NCBI RefSeq assembly: GCF_902364365.1
Contig: NZ_CABJDN010000008.1
Span: forward strand, 300,542-364,541
Origin: Bacteroides intestinalis
GTDB lineage: Bacteria > Bacteroidota > Bacteroidia > Bacteroidales > Bacteroidaceae
Direction: 5' to 3'
DNA length: 64,000 nucleotides
Shown: piece after piece, positions 1 to 9,881 of the stretch
How the letters are laid out: each line of letters begins with the position of its first letter
Numbering within the stretch: the stretch's first letter is position 1
The notes under the pieces: generated by a model
What the model was told of the DNA's origin: nothing
The model's database searches: none
The model's input: only the letters and a program-made list of their open reading frames with translations
Program-made: the position numbers and the translations under genes

Positions 1-60
1 TGTTTTCGTTGTTAATAGTCTAAATAGACTGGGAAGATAAAAATTAGGCGTTTATTTTGC

Positions 61-97
61 GAAAATGCACCTTTAATCAGGGGTGCATTTTCTTTTT
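61..97 (+). terminator. Intrinsic terminator
   Basis: An 11-bp perfect stem (positions 61-71 with 82-92, GAAAATGCACC/GGTGCATTTTC) is followed on the plus strand by a T-rich run. It probably ends a plus-strand gene lying left of the window. The first 60 bases hold no gene that I can support. Confidence 0.7.
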
Positions 98-109
98 GTT
101 CTTTTTAAA

Positions 110-1162
110 TTATTTTATCCCTAAGAACTGGAAAGGCTTGGTAGTAACAAACTCTTTAGCAGTATTTCCCGCATACGTCTTACCATCAAGGAGGTTCAAC
201 TTCTTGACGGGTGCTTTCTCTGAAAAATCCACATCCTTGAAGTCAACCCAGAATACATTAGGATATAAAGTAGATTCATAGTAATAAACCTTATCCTTTT
301 GATCGGAAACTGTTCTCCAACGTGTTGAAGATATGTTCGGCTGATCAGGAGTACTAATGCCAAACGGAACAGAAGTATTACGTATCACGCTGAAAACACT
401 GGCCAGTGCCGTACGTGTATCTTCGGTCTTAGGAATTGCATTAATATAGAATGAAGCCCTCACAAAACGGTCGGCAGCCCGGTTAGTGCCGGGTAAGAAG
501 GTCGTTCCTCCAATAGTCTTCCAATAATCATCAAGTGCCAGTTGCTGGTCGAAAACGGGTGAATTGGTCATCACCTGATAGGACCTGCTATGATGTATAT
601 TCAGCTTTCCATCTATATATTCAAAGATAGCATTATCACCCGTAGCATCTGAAATGGAGAGATGAAGAGTAGCCATACGTGTACCGTCAGGCATCATATC
701 CGATACCACATCGAAAGTATTCTTTTCTATTTCGGAAACCGCTTCATTCACCGTTGCAAAATTATCAAGCATATATTGTACCCAGGCAGCTATGGACAAA
801 GCCGGTTTTTCACCATTCCATTGAGGATAAGACGATTCTGCCAGCCATAATAAATTAGCAACGAGTCCTTTTTCATTCATGCCGTCAGTGCTGCATATAT
901 CATAAGCCGAAGTAACGACACTACCATATTTAGATTTCCAATGCATCGGGTCCTTTCCCACTTCTCCATTACGCTCCATGCCTCGTGGAAAGATCCAAAT
1001 ATTACTACGGGTATCTTCCTTCCAGTCCATGGTACGACCTGTTATCACCATATCTTTGTTTCCTTGATAAACTACACGTGTACAAGCTCTTACACGTTTT
1101 TGAGGTATTACTGAAAATATAATCACAAGCGCTGTGATTAAAAATACATTTGTCTTACACAT
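110..1162 (-). CDS. Choloylglycine hydrolase / penicillin V acylase family (linear amide C-N hydrolase)
   Basis: 350 aa with an N-terminal secretion signal ending at ...RVRA, directly before Cys27. Family members are Ntn hydrolases whose mature N-terminal Cys is the nucleophile. Cys27, Arg43 and Asp46 have the family spacing (Cys+16, Cys+19). Later Asn in VMTNSP and Arg in NRAADRFVRA match the other active-site positions. Known substrates are bile-salt amides or penicillin V, and sequence alone does not choose between them. In a gut Bacteroides a bile salt hydrolase is the favoured reading. The signal peptide points to the periplasm or cell surface. A TAnnTTTG-type box (TACTTTTG, minus strand, 1203-1210) lies upstream. 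It is a single gene with no operon partner. Confidence 0.88.
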   Translation of the reverse strand: MCKTNVFLITALVIIFSVIPQKRVRACTRVVYQGNKDMVITGRTMDWKEDTRSNIWIFPRGMERNGEVGKDPMHWKSKYGSVVTSAYDICSTDGMNEKGLVANLLWLAESSYPQWNGEKPALSIAAWVQYMLDNFATVNEAVSEIEKNTFDVVSDMMPDGTRMATLHLSISDATGDNAIFEYIDGKLNIHHSRSYQVMTNSPVFDQQLALDDYWKTIGGTTFLPGTNRAADRFVRASFYINAIPKTEDTRTALASVFSVIRNTSVPFGISTPDQPNISSTRWRTVSDQKDKVYYYESTLYPNVFWVDFKDVDFSEKAPVKKLNLLDGKTYAGNTAKEFVTTKPFQFLGIK

Positions 1163-1330
1163 AATTATCTAATATTAAGTTGTTAGTAAGTATGAATACT
1201 AACAAAAGTACAGGCTACAAAGTTCTTAAAAGAACCGGGAGACTATTTACCGGAAATAAATAAATATTAAAATTGAAAACAAACCACAAGAAATGCTGTT
1301 GGAAGGGAAAACTTAAAAACGATAACAGTT

Positions 1331-2374
1331 ATGAATTACGGTATTAGTATCCTTTTCAGGGCTATCCCACTGCTGATGGCCCTCTTCTGTTTTGGCTACG
1401 GAGCCTTTGTGCTCGACATGGGGACGGACGTAAACCGATTTGTTGCCGGGCCCGTAGTATTTTCATTAGGAATGATATGCATTGCATTGTTTGCTACTGC
1501 AGCTACCATCATCCGGCAACTCATCCACACATACAGTACTGCGGCAAAATACGTATTGCCTATTCTCGGCTATCTGGCTGCAATAGTATGTTTCATCGGT
1601 GGAATGACTTATATAAATGACGGTATTACTGCCGCCCATTTCGTAGCAGGACACGTCATCTGTGGAGTAGCATTTATCACCGCATGCGTAGCTACTACTG
1701 CCACTGCATCCACCCGTTTCACTCTAATCCCGCAAAATTCAAAACGAACGGATCATACCGTACCGGCAAAAGCTTTCTCATCTGCACAGGGAGATGCGCT
1801 GATTATTCTTGCAGTCATCTTTGCTGTAATTACATGGGTATGGACTTTCTGGCTATTAGGACAAAGCAGCACTCATGTTGCTTATTTCGTAGCCGGACAT
1901 GTTATGGCAGGATTAGCTTGCATATGCACCAGCTTAGTGGCACTTGTGGCTACCATATCACGCCAGATACGGAACACTTATGCCGGTTCGGAACGAAAAT
2001 GGTGGCCTGCCCTTGTATTGGCAATGGGTACACTTAGTATCCTCTGGGGACTTTGGATACTGACTGACATCGATCCTGATAAGTCCTCCATCGGATATAT
2101 AATGATAGGTCTGGGTTTGGTTTGTTACAGCATTTCCAGTAAAGTGATCCTACTGGCAGTTATCTGGCGGAATGTCTTCAAACTGGCGAATCGCATTCCA
2201 CTTATTCCAGTACTCACTGCACTGACCTGCCTTTTCTTATCTGCTTTTATGTTTGAAATGGCGACACTGGACGACGTTTACTTTGTCCCTGCACGTGTAT
2301 TGGCCGGATTAGGAGGCATCTGCTTCACACTGTTCTCCATCGTCAGCATCCTCGAAAGCGGGACATCCAACTAA
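1331..2374 (+). CDS. YhiM-like (DUF2776) inner membrane protein
   Basis: 347 aa and almost entirely hydrophobic, with about ten transmembrane segments. Internal repeats of a motif like (V/A)xRFVAGPVxxxLxxIC or AHFVAGHVxxGxxxI occur four times (near residues 36, 102, 187 and 320), so the protein looks built from repeated two-helix units. Length and repeat pattern fit the DUF2776 family, whose E. coli member YhiM has been linked to acid and osmotic stress. That link comes from memory of the family. The molecular function is unknown. The gene stands alone and converges on pgl. Confidence 0.6.
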   Translation: MNYGISILFRAIPLLMALFCFGYGAFVLDMGTDVNRFVAGPVVFSLGMICIALFATAATIIRQLIHTYSTAAKYVLPILGYLAAIVCFIGGMTYINDGITAAHFVAGHVICGVAFITACVATTATASTRFTLIPQNSKRTDHTVPAKAFSSAQGDALIILAVIFAVITWVWTFWLLGQSSTHVAYFVAGHVMAGLACICTSLVALVATISRQIRNTYAGSERKWWPALVLAMGTLSILWGLWILTDIDPDKSSIGYIMIGLGLVCYSISSKVILLAVIWRNVFKLANRIPLIPVLTALTCLFLSAFMFEMATLDDVYFVPARVLAGLGGICFTLFSIVSILESGTSN

Positions 2375-2410
2375 TAAATCACCCTCTCAATAATTGCTTT
2401 TATGGATGGG

Positions 2411-3112
2411 CTAAGGTTTTGCCAGCTCATCCATAAATACTTCTACATTCCATGCATGATGGGCTACATAGGCAGCCGGACCGGTATCACCCGAGTCCAG
2501 AATATCCTGCACGACATTAGCCTTATTTCTGCCTGTAACGAAGAAGATCAGTTGCTTGGCATTGAATAACAAACAGCCCGTCATAGCAATACGCTTCTGA
2601 CCGTTGTAAGGATTCACACTCACCTCATAAGGATGAAAGGAAGAAAGTAAATACTCCTGTCCTGGAAAAATAGACGAGGTATGACCGTCTTCACCTGCAC
2701 CGAGCAACACAATGTCGAGAGCCGGGAATCCATGCCAAAGAGATGCATGACAACGCACTACACTGGAGTAACGCTTCGCCTCATCGTCGGGACGGTTACT
2801 GCCGTCAATAGGAAAAATATATTCCTCCGGCATATGAACTTTATCCAACAACAAACGGCGCATAGTGCCATAATTACTTTCCGAATCTTCGGCAGGCACA
2901 CAACGTTCATCCACCCAATAGATGCGCATACGCAACCAAGGAGTGGTATCCTTGAACTCATCCGCCCACAAATCGAACATGAGCGAAGGCGTACTGCCTC
3001 CGCTGAATGCTATGTGGAAAATCTTTTGCGGCTCTGCCTCCATCAGACTTATAATGTGTTTGATAAGAGCTCGTGCCGTTTCAACAGCTGTACTATAGAT
3101 ATAAGTTTTCAT
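2411..3112 (-). CDS. pgl: 6-phosphogluconolactonase
   Basis: 233 aa, the usual length for the DevB/Pgl type. Family motifs are visible: SGGSTP near residue 40, the DERCVP motif and GAGEDGHTSSIFP. It hydrolyses 6-phosphogluconolactone to 6-phosphogluconate, the second step of the oxidative pentose phosphate path, in the cytoplasm. The start codon overlaps the stop of zwf by 4 bp, so the two are translationally coupled, and gnd lies just upstream on the same strand. Confidence 0.95.
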   Translation of the reverse strand: MKTYIYSTAVETARALIKHIISLMEAEPQKIFHIAFSGGSTPSLMFDLWADEFKDTTPWLRMRIYWVDERCVPAEDSESNYGTMRRLLLDKVHMPEEYIFPIDGSNRPDDEAKRYSSVVRCHASLWHGFPALDIVLLGAGEDGHTSSIFPGQEYLLSSFHPYEVSVNPYNGQKRIAMTGCLLFNAKQLIFFVTGRNKANVVQDILDSGDTGPAAYVAHHAWNVEVFMDELAKP

Positions 3113-4596
3113 AACTCACAATATTGATCAGTGTTCGTTAGGTTTTTACACGGATTGGTCCAGTCAGCACCATGTTCGTGCATCATAGCTTCACTCTCCA
3201 GAGGTCCCCAGGTTCCGACGGGATAGCCATAGAGAGGTGCATCCGGATATTCGTTCCAATAGCGCAATACCGGGTCGAAGAAACGCCAGGAAGCTTCGAC
3301 AGCATCACTACGAGTGAAAAGGGTCGGATCACCCTGAATACAATCTTCTATCAGGCGGGCATAAGCATCACCTGTAGCCTTTCCGCCCAATTGGTCATAA
3401 CTGAAATCCATCATCACCTGCTTCACATCGAATCCCGGACCGGGCACTTTCATACCAAACTTCAGTACGATACCCTCATTGGGTTGCAAGCGAAGGATAA
3501 GTTTATTAGCCCGCGGACAGTGTCCACCATGGCAATGAAACATTTGATGCGGAGTCTCACGGAAATGCACTACAATCTCCGTCACCTTCGTAGGCATCTG
3601 CTTTCCTGTGCGGATGTAGAAAGGTACACCACTCCAGCGCCAGTTATCTATACCGATTTTCATGGCGATGTAAGTTTCAGTGCGCGAGTCGGCAGGAACG
3701 TTCTTTTCTTCACGGTAGCCCTTTTTAGAACCGGAAGCCGTATATTGCCCGCGGACTATATGTTCATTCAAATCTTCATCCGTCAGAGGTTTCAAAGATT
3801 CATAGACCTTCACCACCTCATTACGGAAATTGTCAGCCGTAAAAACTGCAGGAGGTTCCATAGCGGTAAGAGCTACCAACTGGATAAGATGGTTCTGAAC
3901 CATATCCCGCAAAGCTCCTGTTCCATCATAGAAACCGCCACGCTGTTCAATACCCAGATTCTCTACTGCAGTAACTTCTACATAATCGATATAATTACGG
4001 TTCCACAGCGGTTCGAAGATGCCGTTGGCAAAACGGAAAGCAAGAATATTTTGAGCTGTTTCTTTACCGAGAAAATGATCGATACGATAAATCTGGTGCT
4101 CCTCAAAGACGGAAGCATATATTTTGTTTAGTTCTTGTGCTGACTTCAGGTCGTAACCGAAAGGTTTCTCAACGATGATACGGGTATGTTTACGATTCAA
4201 TCCGGCTTTTTTCAGATGCAGGGGAATAACTCCATAAAGTGAAGGAGGCGTAGCAAGATAGAACAGCAAATTATCCGGAGCTTTCTCACCTGTGATTTCC
4301 TGTAAACGCTTGCCCAACATTTCATAGCCTTCTTCTTTGGCAGGATCTATGCTGAGATAATGTAAATGAGTACAGAACTCCTTCATCCCTACTTCAGCGG
4401 GAGTGACAAAATGTTCCAGTTCATTCAATATATAGTCACGGTAAGTATCATCCGCGTAGTCTGTGCGCCCGATTCCTAAAATGCTAAACTCTTCCGGCAA
4501 CCGATTATCTTTATAAAGAGAGTAGAGTGCCGGCATTAGTTTGCGCTTCGTCAGGTCACCCGAGGCGCCAAATATGATCATTACAAATTTACTCAT
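3109..4596 (-). CDS. zwf: Glucose-6-phosphate 1-dehydrogenase
   Basis: 495 aa, full length. The nucleotide-binding GASGDLTKRKL motif starts at about residue 10 and the active-site RIDHFLGKE motif is present near residue 170. It oxidises glucose-6-phosphate to 6-phosphogluconolactone with NAD(P)+ and feeds pgl, which it overlaps. gnd lies 124 bp upstream, and the gap is filled by an inverted-repeat element (see repeat 4602-4720). Order of transcription is gnd-zwf-pgl, but whether all three share one transcript is not shown by the sequence. Confidence 0.97.
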   Translation of the reverse strand: MSKFVMIIFGASGDLTKRKLMPALYSLYKDNRLPEEFSILGIGRTDYADDTYRDYILNELEHFVTPAEVGMKEFCTHLHYLSIDPAKEEGYEMLGKRLQEITGEKAPDNLLFYLATPPSLYGVIPLHLKKAGLNRKHTRIIVEKPFGYDLKSAQELNKIYASVFEEHQIYRIDHFLGKETAQNILAFRFANGIFEPLWNRNYIDYVEVTAVENLGIEQRGGFYDGTGALRDMVQNHLIQLVALTAMEPPAVFTADNFRNEVVKVYESLKPLTDEDLNEHIVRGQYTASGSKKGYREEKNVPADSRTETYIAMKIGIDNWRWSGVPFYIRTGKQMPTKVTEIVVHFRETPHQMFHCHGGHCPRANKLILRLQPNEGIVLKFGMKVPGPGFDVKQVMMDFSYDQLGGKATGDAYARLIEDCIQGDPTLFTRSDAVEASWRFFDPVLRYWNEYPDAPLYGYPVGTWGPLESEAMMHEHGADWTNPCKNLTNTDQYCEL

Positions 4597-4601
4597 TTAA
4601 T

Positions 4602-4720
4602 TTAGTGATTAGTAGTTAGTGACAAGTGGTTAGTGATAAGTGGTTAGTGATAAGTGATAAGTACCATGCGGTGTGACAGCGCAGCCCACTAATCACTTAT
4701 CACTAACCCTTAATCACTAC
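4602..4720. repeat. Palindromic interspersed repeat, copy 1
   Basis: The zwf-gnd gap is filled with repeated units of TTAGTGATAAGTG on the left and their complement (CACTTATCACTAA) on the right, around a centre of the type CC.TG..GT.T.A.AGCG.AGCC. The centre and arms match the copy at 14386-14478. The left arm carries extra partial repeats of the unit, which suggests slippage. It can fold into a long hairpin within the gnd-zwf transcript. Confidence 0.75.
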
Positions 4721-6199
4721 TTACACATTATATGTACCTGATTTTGTATCTCCGCCATGTCCGGTCCAGTTCTCATGGAAGAATTGCCCGCGAAGTTCAT
4801 CAGTACGTTCGAAAGTATGTGCACCAAAGTAATCGCGTTGTGCCTGAATCATATTGGCAGGTAACTTCGCAGATACCAGTGAATAGAAATAGTTCAGTGC
4901 AGAAGAGAAAGCAGGAACTGGTAGTTCTTCTTTCATGGCATGAGCCACAAGATGCTTCCAACCCGAAAGAAGTTCTTTAATTTCGTCCCGGAAGTAAGGA
5001 GCAAGCAGCAAGTGCTTTGGTTTCTGTAATGCTTCGAAAGCAGCAGCTATGTCATTCAGGAATATACTGCGGATGATACAACCACCACGCCACATACGGG
5101 CAATGGATGCCAGATCAAGGTCCCAACCGAAAGTTTCGGATGCCTTTTGCAATACAGCAAAACCTTGTGCATAAGATACCAATTTGGAAGCATACAAGGC
5201 CGAATAAATATCCTTCACCAGTTCCGGCTTATTATATACCACTTGTGAACGTTGGCAAACGAATTGCTTGGAAGCCGCTTCACGCAGATTTTTCTGTGCC
5301 GAAAGGCTACGCTCAAAAACAGCCGTAGCAATCAGCCCCAAGGGCATTCCCAGTTCCATAGCATTGATAACAGACCATTTACCAGTACCTTTCTGTCCGG
5401 CAGTATCCAAAATCTTATCAATCAGATATCCACCTGCCTTATCTTTATGACGCAAAATGTTTGCAGTGATTTCTATCAGATAACTGCGCAATTTGCCCTC
5501 ATTCCAATGAGCAAATACAGAAGCCATTTCTTCATTATCCAGTTGCAATAGATTCTTCATCACCCAGTAGGCTTCGGCAATCAGCTGCATATCGCCATAC
5601 TCGATACCATTATGTATCATCTTAACAAAGTGCCCCGAACCAGCCGGACCAATCCAGTCACAGCAAGGAGTGCCATCGGCAGCACGTGCAGCGATACTTT
5701 GCAGAATGGGTTTCACTTCATCCCAGGCAGTAACAGAACCACCCGGCATAATAGAAGCACCATTCAGCGCTCCTTCTTCTCCGCCGGAAACACCTGCTCC
5801 GACAAAGCGAAAACCTTTCTGTTCGGCCAATGCCACACGGCGATTGGTATCTTCGTAATTTGAATTTCCACCATCTATTAGTATATCTCCCGGAGAAAGA
5901 TACGGAAAAAGCTGTTCCATCAGCTCATCTACCGCATTACCCGCACGAACCATCATCATGATTTTGCGCGGTGTAGAAACGGACTCCACAAAGTCGGGTA
6001 TTTCAGTATATCCTTCAATAGTCTTTCCTTTGGCACGACCATTGGTAAAGCGTTCTACTACACCTTCTTCTACTCCCGGAACGGTTCGATTATACACGGA
6101 TACGTGCCATCCCTTATCTGCCATGTTCAAGGCCAGATTTTCCCCCATTACGGCAAGTCCAATTAAGCCTATGTCTGTCTTTTGTTCTTTTTTGGTCAT
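4721..6199 (-). CDS. gnd: 6-phosphogluconate dehydrogenase (decarboxylating)
   Basis: 492 aa from the chosen start. The open frame extends 38 codons further upstream, but family homology begins at MTKKEQKTDIGLIGLAVMG, so the ATG at 6199 is preferred. The NADP-binding GLAVMGENLALN, DGGNSNYEDT, SGGEEGALNG and VKMIHNGIEYGDMQ motifs are all present, with the all-alpha C-terminal half at full length. It makes ribulose-5-phosphate and CO2 and completes the oxidative branch together with zwf and pgl. It is divergent from the symporter gene at 6337. Confidence 0.96.
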   Translation of the reverse strand: MTKKEQKTDIGLIGLAVMGENLALNMADKGWHVSVYNRTVPGVEEGVVERFTNGRAKGKTIEGYTEIPDFVESVSTPRKIMMMVRAGNAVDELMEQLFPYLSPGDILIDGGNSNYEDTNRRVALAEQKGFRFVGAGVSGGEEGALNGASIMPGGSVTAWDEVKPILQSIAARAADGTPCCDWIGPAGSGHFVKMIHNGIEYGDMQLIAEAYWVMKNLLQLDNEEMASVFAHWNEGKLRSYLIEITANILRHKDKAGGYLIDKILDTAGQKGTGKWSVINAMELGMPLGLIATAVFERSLSAQKNLREAASKQFVCQRSQVVYNKPELVKDIYSALYASKLVSYAQGFAVLQKASETFGWDLDLASIARMWRGGCIIRSIFLNDIAAAFEALQKPKHLLLAPYFRDEIKELLSGWKHLVAHAMKEELPVPAFSSALNYFYSLVSAKLPANMIQAQRDYFGAHTFERTDELRGQFFHENWTGHGGDTKSGTYNV

Positions 6200-6285
6200 A
6201 ACTTGCATTTTTTTTGTTATTGTTTCATTGAAATGGAAACAATATGCCAAGGGCATTTGTTCGTATGAATTTCGAATAAAAATCG

Positions 6286-6293
6286 TACTTTTG
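6286..6293 (+). promoter_or_regulatory. Bacteroides -7 promoter element (TACTTTTG)
   Basis: Matches TAnnTTTG, 44 bp upstream of the symporter start in the divergent region with gnd. A TTTG 26 bp upstream is further away than the usual 19-21, so the -33 box is uncertain. Confidence 0.5.
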
Positions 6294-6336
6294 CAAACAT
6301 GACTACATTTCACCGGAAAAACTTAAATACAGGTTT

Positions 6337-7491
6337 ATGAAAAAACTACATATCGGACTACTGCCGCGTATCATTATTGCTATAGCATTGGGTATTCTTT
6401 TGGGTAATTTTCTTCCCGAAGGAATGGTACGCTTTTTTGTTACGTTCAACGGTATTTTCAGTGAGTTCCTGAACTTCTCCATACCACTTATTATTGTAGG
6501 GTTAGTGACAGTGGCAATTGCCGATATTGGTAAAGGTGCCGGAAAACTATTATTAATTACAGCACTGATTGCTTACGGGGCAACCTTGTTTTCCGGTTTC
6601 TTGTCTTACTTTACCGGTGTAACTGTATTTCCCCACCTGATAGAACCGGGAGTTCCATTAGAAAAAGTCAGTGAAGCGCAAGGTATACTACCTTTCTTTT
6701 CAGTAGCCATACCTCCGTTGATGAATGTTATGACAGCCTTGGTATTGGCTTTCACATTAGGACTTGGACTTGCTCAACTAAAAAATGATACGTTGAAGAA
6801 TGCTGCCCGCGACTTCCAGGATATTATTGTCCGCATGATCAGTGCAGTCATTCTGCCGTTGCTCCCTATTTACATATTCGGTATATTCCTTAATATGACA
6901 CATTCGGGTCAGGTATTCTCCGTATTAATGGTATTCATAAAGATAATCGGCGTGATCTTCCTGCTGCATATCTTCCTGTTAGTGTTCCAGTATTGCATTG
7001 CCGCACTATTCGTCCGTAAGAATCCTTTCAAATTATTGGGACGGATGCTGCCTGCCTATTTTACCGCCTTAGGCACACAGTCTTCTGCTGCCACTATTCC
7101 TGTCACATTGGAACAGACTAAGAAAAATGGAGTATCATCTGATATAGCAGGTTTTGTGATTCCACTTTGTGCTACGATACATCTATCCGGAAGTACACTC
7201 AAGATAGTTGCCTGTGCCCTTGCCTTGATGATGATGCAAAGCATACCTTTCGACTTTCCGTTATTTGCCGGTTTTATTTTCATGCTGGGAATTACCATGA
7301 TAGCGGCTCCCGGAGTTCCTGGTGGTGCTATCATGGCATCTTTGGGTATATTACAGTCCATGCTTGGTTTCGATGAATCGGCACAAGCACTGATGATTGC
7401 ACTCTACATCGCCATGGATAGTTTCGGTACTGCCTGTAATGTGACGGGAGACGGGGCAATTGCGTTAGTAGTAGATAAGATATATAAATGA
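6337..7491 (+). CDS. Dicarboxylate/amino acid:cation symporter (DAACS family)
   Basis: 384 aa with about eight to nine hydrophobic segments. Family signatures are visible: the serine-rich re-entrant region ending in GTQSSAATIPVT (near residue 250), the helical region with HLSGSTLKI, and the C-terminal motif SFGTACNVTGDGAIALVVDK with the Asn/Asp that line the substrate and sodium sites. It should import C4-dicarboxylates or acidic/neutral amino acids with Na+ or H+. The substrate cannot be read from sequence. It is a single gene, divergent from gnd. Confidence 0.88.
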   Translation: MKKLHIGLLPRIIIAIALGILLGNFLPEGMVRFFVTFNGIFSEFLNFSIPLIIVGLVTVAIADIGKGAGKLLLITALIAYGATLFSGFLSYFTGVTVFPHLIEPGVPLEKVSEAQGILPFFSVAIPPLMNVMTALVLAFTLGLGLAQLKNDTLKNAARDFQDIIVRMISAVILPLLPIYIFGIFLNMTHSGQVFSVLMVFIKIIGVIFLLHIFLLVFQYCIAALFVRKNPFKLLGRMLPAYFTALGTQSSAATIPVTLEQTKKNGVSSDIAGFVIPLCATIHLSGSTLKIVACALALMMMQSIPFDFPLFAGFIFMLGITMIAAPGVPGGAIMASLGILQSMLGFDESAQALMIALYIAMDSFGTACNVTGDGAIALVVDKIYK

Positions 7492-7564
7492 GAAAAGTTT
7501 TGTTTTCTCGTAAAAAACAACGAATTTTGTCCTCTTAAAATCAATTTATAACGAAGCCTACAAT

Positions 7565-8641
7565 ATGAAAACAGCTCTAATCTCCGGAATAACAGGTCAG
7601 GACGGTTCGTTTCTTGCCGAATTCTTATTACAAAAAGGATATGAAGTTCACGGTATTCTCCGCCGTTCATCCTCATTCAATACAGGACGTATCGAACACC
7701 TGTACTTCGACGAATGGGTGCGCGACATGAAACAGAAACGTACTATCAACCTGCATTACGGCGATATGACGGATAGCAGTTCGCTCATTCGAATCATTCA
7801 GCAGGTACAACCGGATGAAATCTATAACCTTGCCGCACAAAGTCATGTAAAGGTATCTTTTGATGTACCGGAATACACAGCTGAAGCGGACGCCATTGGT
7901 ACACTCCGTATGCTGGAAGCTGTCCGCATCCTGGGCATGGAGAAAAAAACAAAGATTTACCAGGCATCTACTTCGGAACTCTACGGAAAAGTACAGGAAG
8001 TTCCTCAAACGGAAACAACGCCTTTCTATCCCCGTAGCCCGTACGGAGTAGCCAAACAATATGGTTTCTGGATTACCAAAAACTACCGCGAAAGTTATGG
8101 AATGTTTGCCGTAAACGGTATCCTTTTCAATCATGAAAGTGAACGCAGAGGTGAGACATTTGTAACCCGCAAGATTACGCTGGCTGCTGCACGCATAGCA
8201 CAAGGTTTTCAGGATAAATTGTATTTAGGTAATCTGGATGCACGCCGTGACTGGGGATATGCGAAAGATTATGTAGAGTGTATGTGGCTCATTCTTCAGC
8301 ATGATACACCGGAAGATTTCGTGATTGCCACAGGAGAAATGCATACTGTTCGTGAATTTGCCACGCTCGCTTTCAAAGAAGTAGGCATTGAACTGCGCTG
8401 GGAAGATGAAGGTGTCGAAGAAAAAGGCATTGATGTGAAGACGGGAAAAGTCATTGTAGAAGTAGATTCAAAATACTTCCGTCCTGCCGAAGTTGAACAA
8501 TTGCTGGGTGATCCTACCAAAGCCAAAACACTTTTGGGCTGGAACCCAAGACAAACCAGCTTTGAAGATCTCGTGAAGATTATGGCAACGCATGACATGA
8601 AGTTTGTGAGAAAGCTGTATCTGAGATCTCAAGAGAGTTAA
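7565..8641 (+). CDS. gmd: GDP-mannose 4,6-dehydratase
   Basis: 358 aa short-chain dehydrogenase of the extended type. [15 protein letters not shown] is the NADP-binding motif, with the STSELYG and YxxxK (YGVAKQYG) catalytic motifs and the [17 protein letters not shown] motif typical of Gmd. It converts GDP-D-mannose to GDP-4-keto-6-deoxymannose, the substrate of the next gene. gmd and fcl are 20 bp apart and form an operon supplying GDP-L-fucose for surface glycans. Confidence 0.97.
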   Translation: MKTALISGITGQDGSFLAEFLLQKGYEVHGILRRSSSFNTGRIEHLYFDEWVRDMKQKRTINLHYGDMTDSSSLIRIIQQVQPDEIYNLAAQSHVKVSFDVPEYTAEADAIGTLRMLEAVRILGMEKKTKIYQASTSELYGKVQEVPQTETTPFYPRSPYGVAKQYGFWITKNYRESYGMFAVNGILFNHESERRGETFVTRKITLAAARIAQGFQDKLYLGNLDARRDWGYAKDYVECMWLILQHDTPEDFVIATGEMHTVREFATLAFKEVGIELRWEDEGVEEKGIDVKTGKVIVEVDSKYFRPAEVEQLLGDPTKAKTLLGWNPRQTSFEDLVKIMATHDMKFVRKLYLRSQES

Positions 8642-8661
8642 TACATAAAACTTAAAATATA

Positions 8662-9738
8662 ATGTTAGACAAAAACGCCAAAATCTACGTAGCAGGTCAT
8701 CGTGGCCTGGTAGGTTCTGCAATCTGGAAGAACCTGCAAGATAAAGGATATACCAATCTTATTGGCAAAACCCACAAAGAAGTCGACTTACTGGACGCCG
8801 TTGCCGTTCGCAGATTCTTTGATGAAGAACAACCGGAATATGTATTCCTTGCTGCCGCATTCGTAGGCGGTATCATGGCAAACAGTATCTATCGTGCCGA
8901 TTTCATCTACAAGAACCTGCAAATACAACAGAACGTCATCGGAGAAAGCTTCCGCCACAATGTAAAGAAACTCCTCTTCCTGGGCAGCACCTGCATCTAT
9001 CCACGTGATGCCGAGCAACCCATGAAAGAAGAAGCACTTCTTACCTCTCCTCTGGAATACACCAATGAGCCCTATGCCATAGCTAAGATTGCCGGACTGA
9101 AAATGTGCGAAAGCTTCAATCTGCAATACGGTACGAATTATATCGCTGTAATGCCTACCAACCTCTATGGCCCGAACGATAATTTCGATCTGGAACGCAG
9201 TCATGTACTTCCTGCCATGATTCGCAAGATACACCTTGCCCACTGTTTGAAACAAGGTGATTGGGATGCCATACGCAAAGACCTGGCTCTTCGTCCCGTA
9301 GAAGGTATTGACGGAACTGGCAGCGAAGAGGATATTCTCACCATTCTTGCTAAATATGGTATCAGTGACAATGAAGTGAAACTTTGGGGTACCGGTACAC
9401 CGCTTCGCGAATTCCTTTGGAGCGAAGAAATGGCAGATGCCAGTGTATTCGTCATGGAACATGTAGACTTCAAAGACACCTATAAACCAGGCGATAAAGA
9501 TATTCGTAACTGCCACATTAACATAGGTACAGGTAAAGAAATCTCCATCCGCAACCTTGCCGAACTGATTGTTTCTACTGTAGGCTACAAAGGCCAACTG
9601 AGTTTCGATAGTAGCAAACCGGACGGCACCATGCGTAAGCTGACCGACCCATCAAAACTACATTCTCTGGGTTGGCACCACAAAGTAGAAATAGAAGAAG
9701 GCGTACAACGCATCTATCATTGGTATTTAGAATCGTAA
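8662..9738 (+). CDS. fcl: GDP-L-fucose synthase
   Basis: 358 aa epimerase-reductase. VAGHRGLVGSAI is the NADP site, GSTCIYP and the YAIAK catalytic motif follow, and NLYGPNDNFD is characteristic. It completes GDP-fucose synthesis after Gmd. The protein is longer than the E. coli enzyme (about 320 aa) because of an inserted segment near residues 195-245 (...KDLALRPVEGIDGTGSEED...), an insertion I recall from Bacteroidetes homologues. Fucose made here can decorate capsule and glycoproteins. Confidence 0.96.
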   Translation: MLDKNAKIYVAGHRGLVGSAIWKNLQDKGYTNLIGKTHKEVDLLDAVAVRRFFDEEQPEYVFLAAAFVGGIMANSIYRADFIYKNLQIQQNVIGESFRHNVKKLLFLGSTCIYPRDAEQPMKEEALLTSPLEYTNEPYAIAKIAGLKMCESFNLQYGTNYIAVMPTNLYGPNDNFDLERSHVLPAMIRKIHLAHCLKQGDWDAIRKDLALRPVEGIDGTGSEEDILTILAKYGISDNEVKLWGTGTPLREFLWSEEMADASVFVMEHVDFKDTYKPGDKDIRNCHINIGTGKEISIRNLAELIVSTVGYKGQLSFDSSKPDGTMRKLTDPSKLHSLGWHHKVEIEEGVQRIYHWYLES

Positions 9739-9747
9739 ATATTTCAA

Positions 9748-9780
9748 TAGCCCTGGCCATATTTTAATATGCCAGGGCTA
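9748..9780 (+). terminator. Terminator-like hairpin after fcl
   Basis: The stem TAGCCCTGGC/GCCAGGGCTA continues inward through CATATT/AATATG with one bulged base. There is no strong T-run directly after it, so termination may be weak. Confidence 0.6.
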
Positions 9781-9815
9781 AATTATATACATATCCCGCT
9801 TTTTTTAGCTAAAAA

Positions 9816-9846
9816 TTTGCTTTCTTTTGATAAAGCCTTATATTTG
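9816..9846 (+). promoter_or_regulatory. Bacteroides primary-sigma promoter for acyl-CoA synthetase
   Basis: TTTG (9816-9819), a 19-bp spacer, then TATATTTG (9839-9846), a match to the -33/-7 consensus, 36 bp upstream of the start codon. Confidence 0.75.
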
Positions 9847-9881
9847 CACAAATTTCAAATAAATGTGCAATATATAATATC

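Noticed and set aside
3172..4131. 319-codon open frame on the plus strand
   Set aside because: Lies wholly antisense to zwf, which has complete family motifs. The translated sequence looks like a shadow without domains.
8788..9597. 269-codon open frame on the minus strand
   Set aside because: Antisense to fcl, with no recognisable domain or start context.
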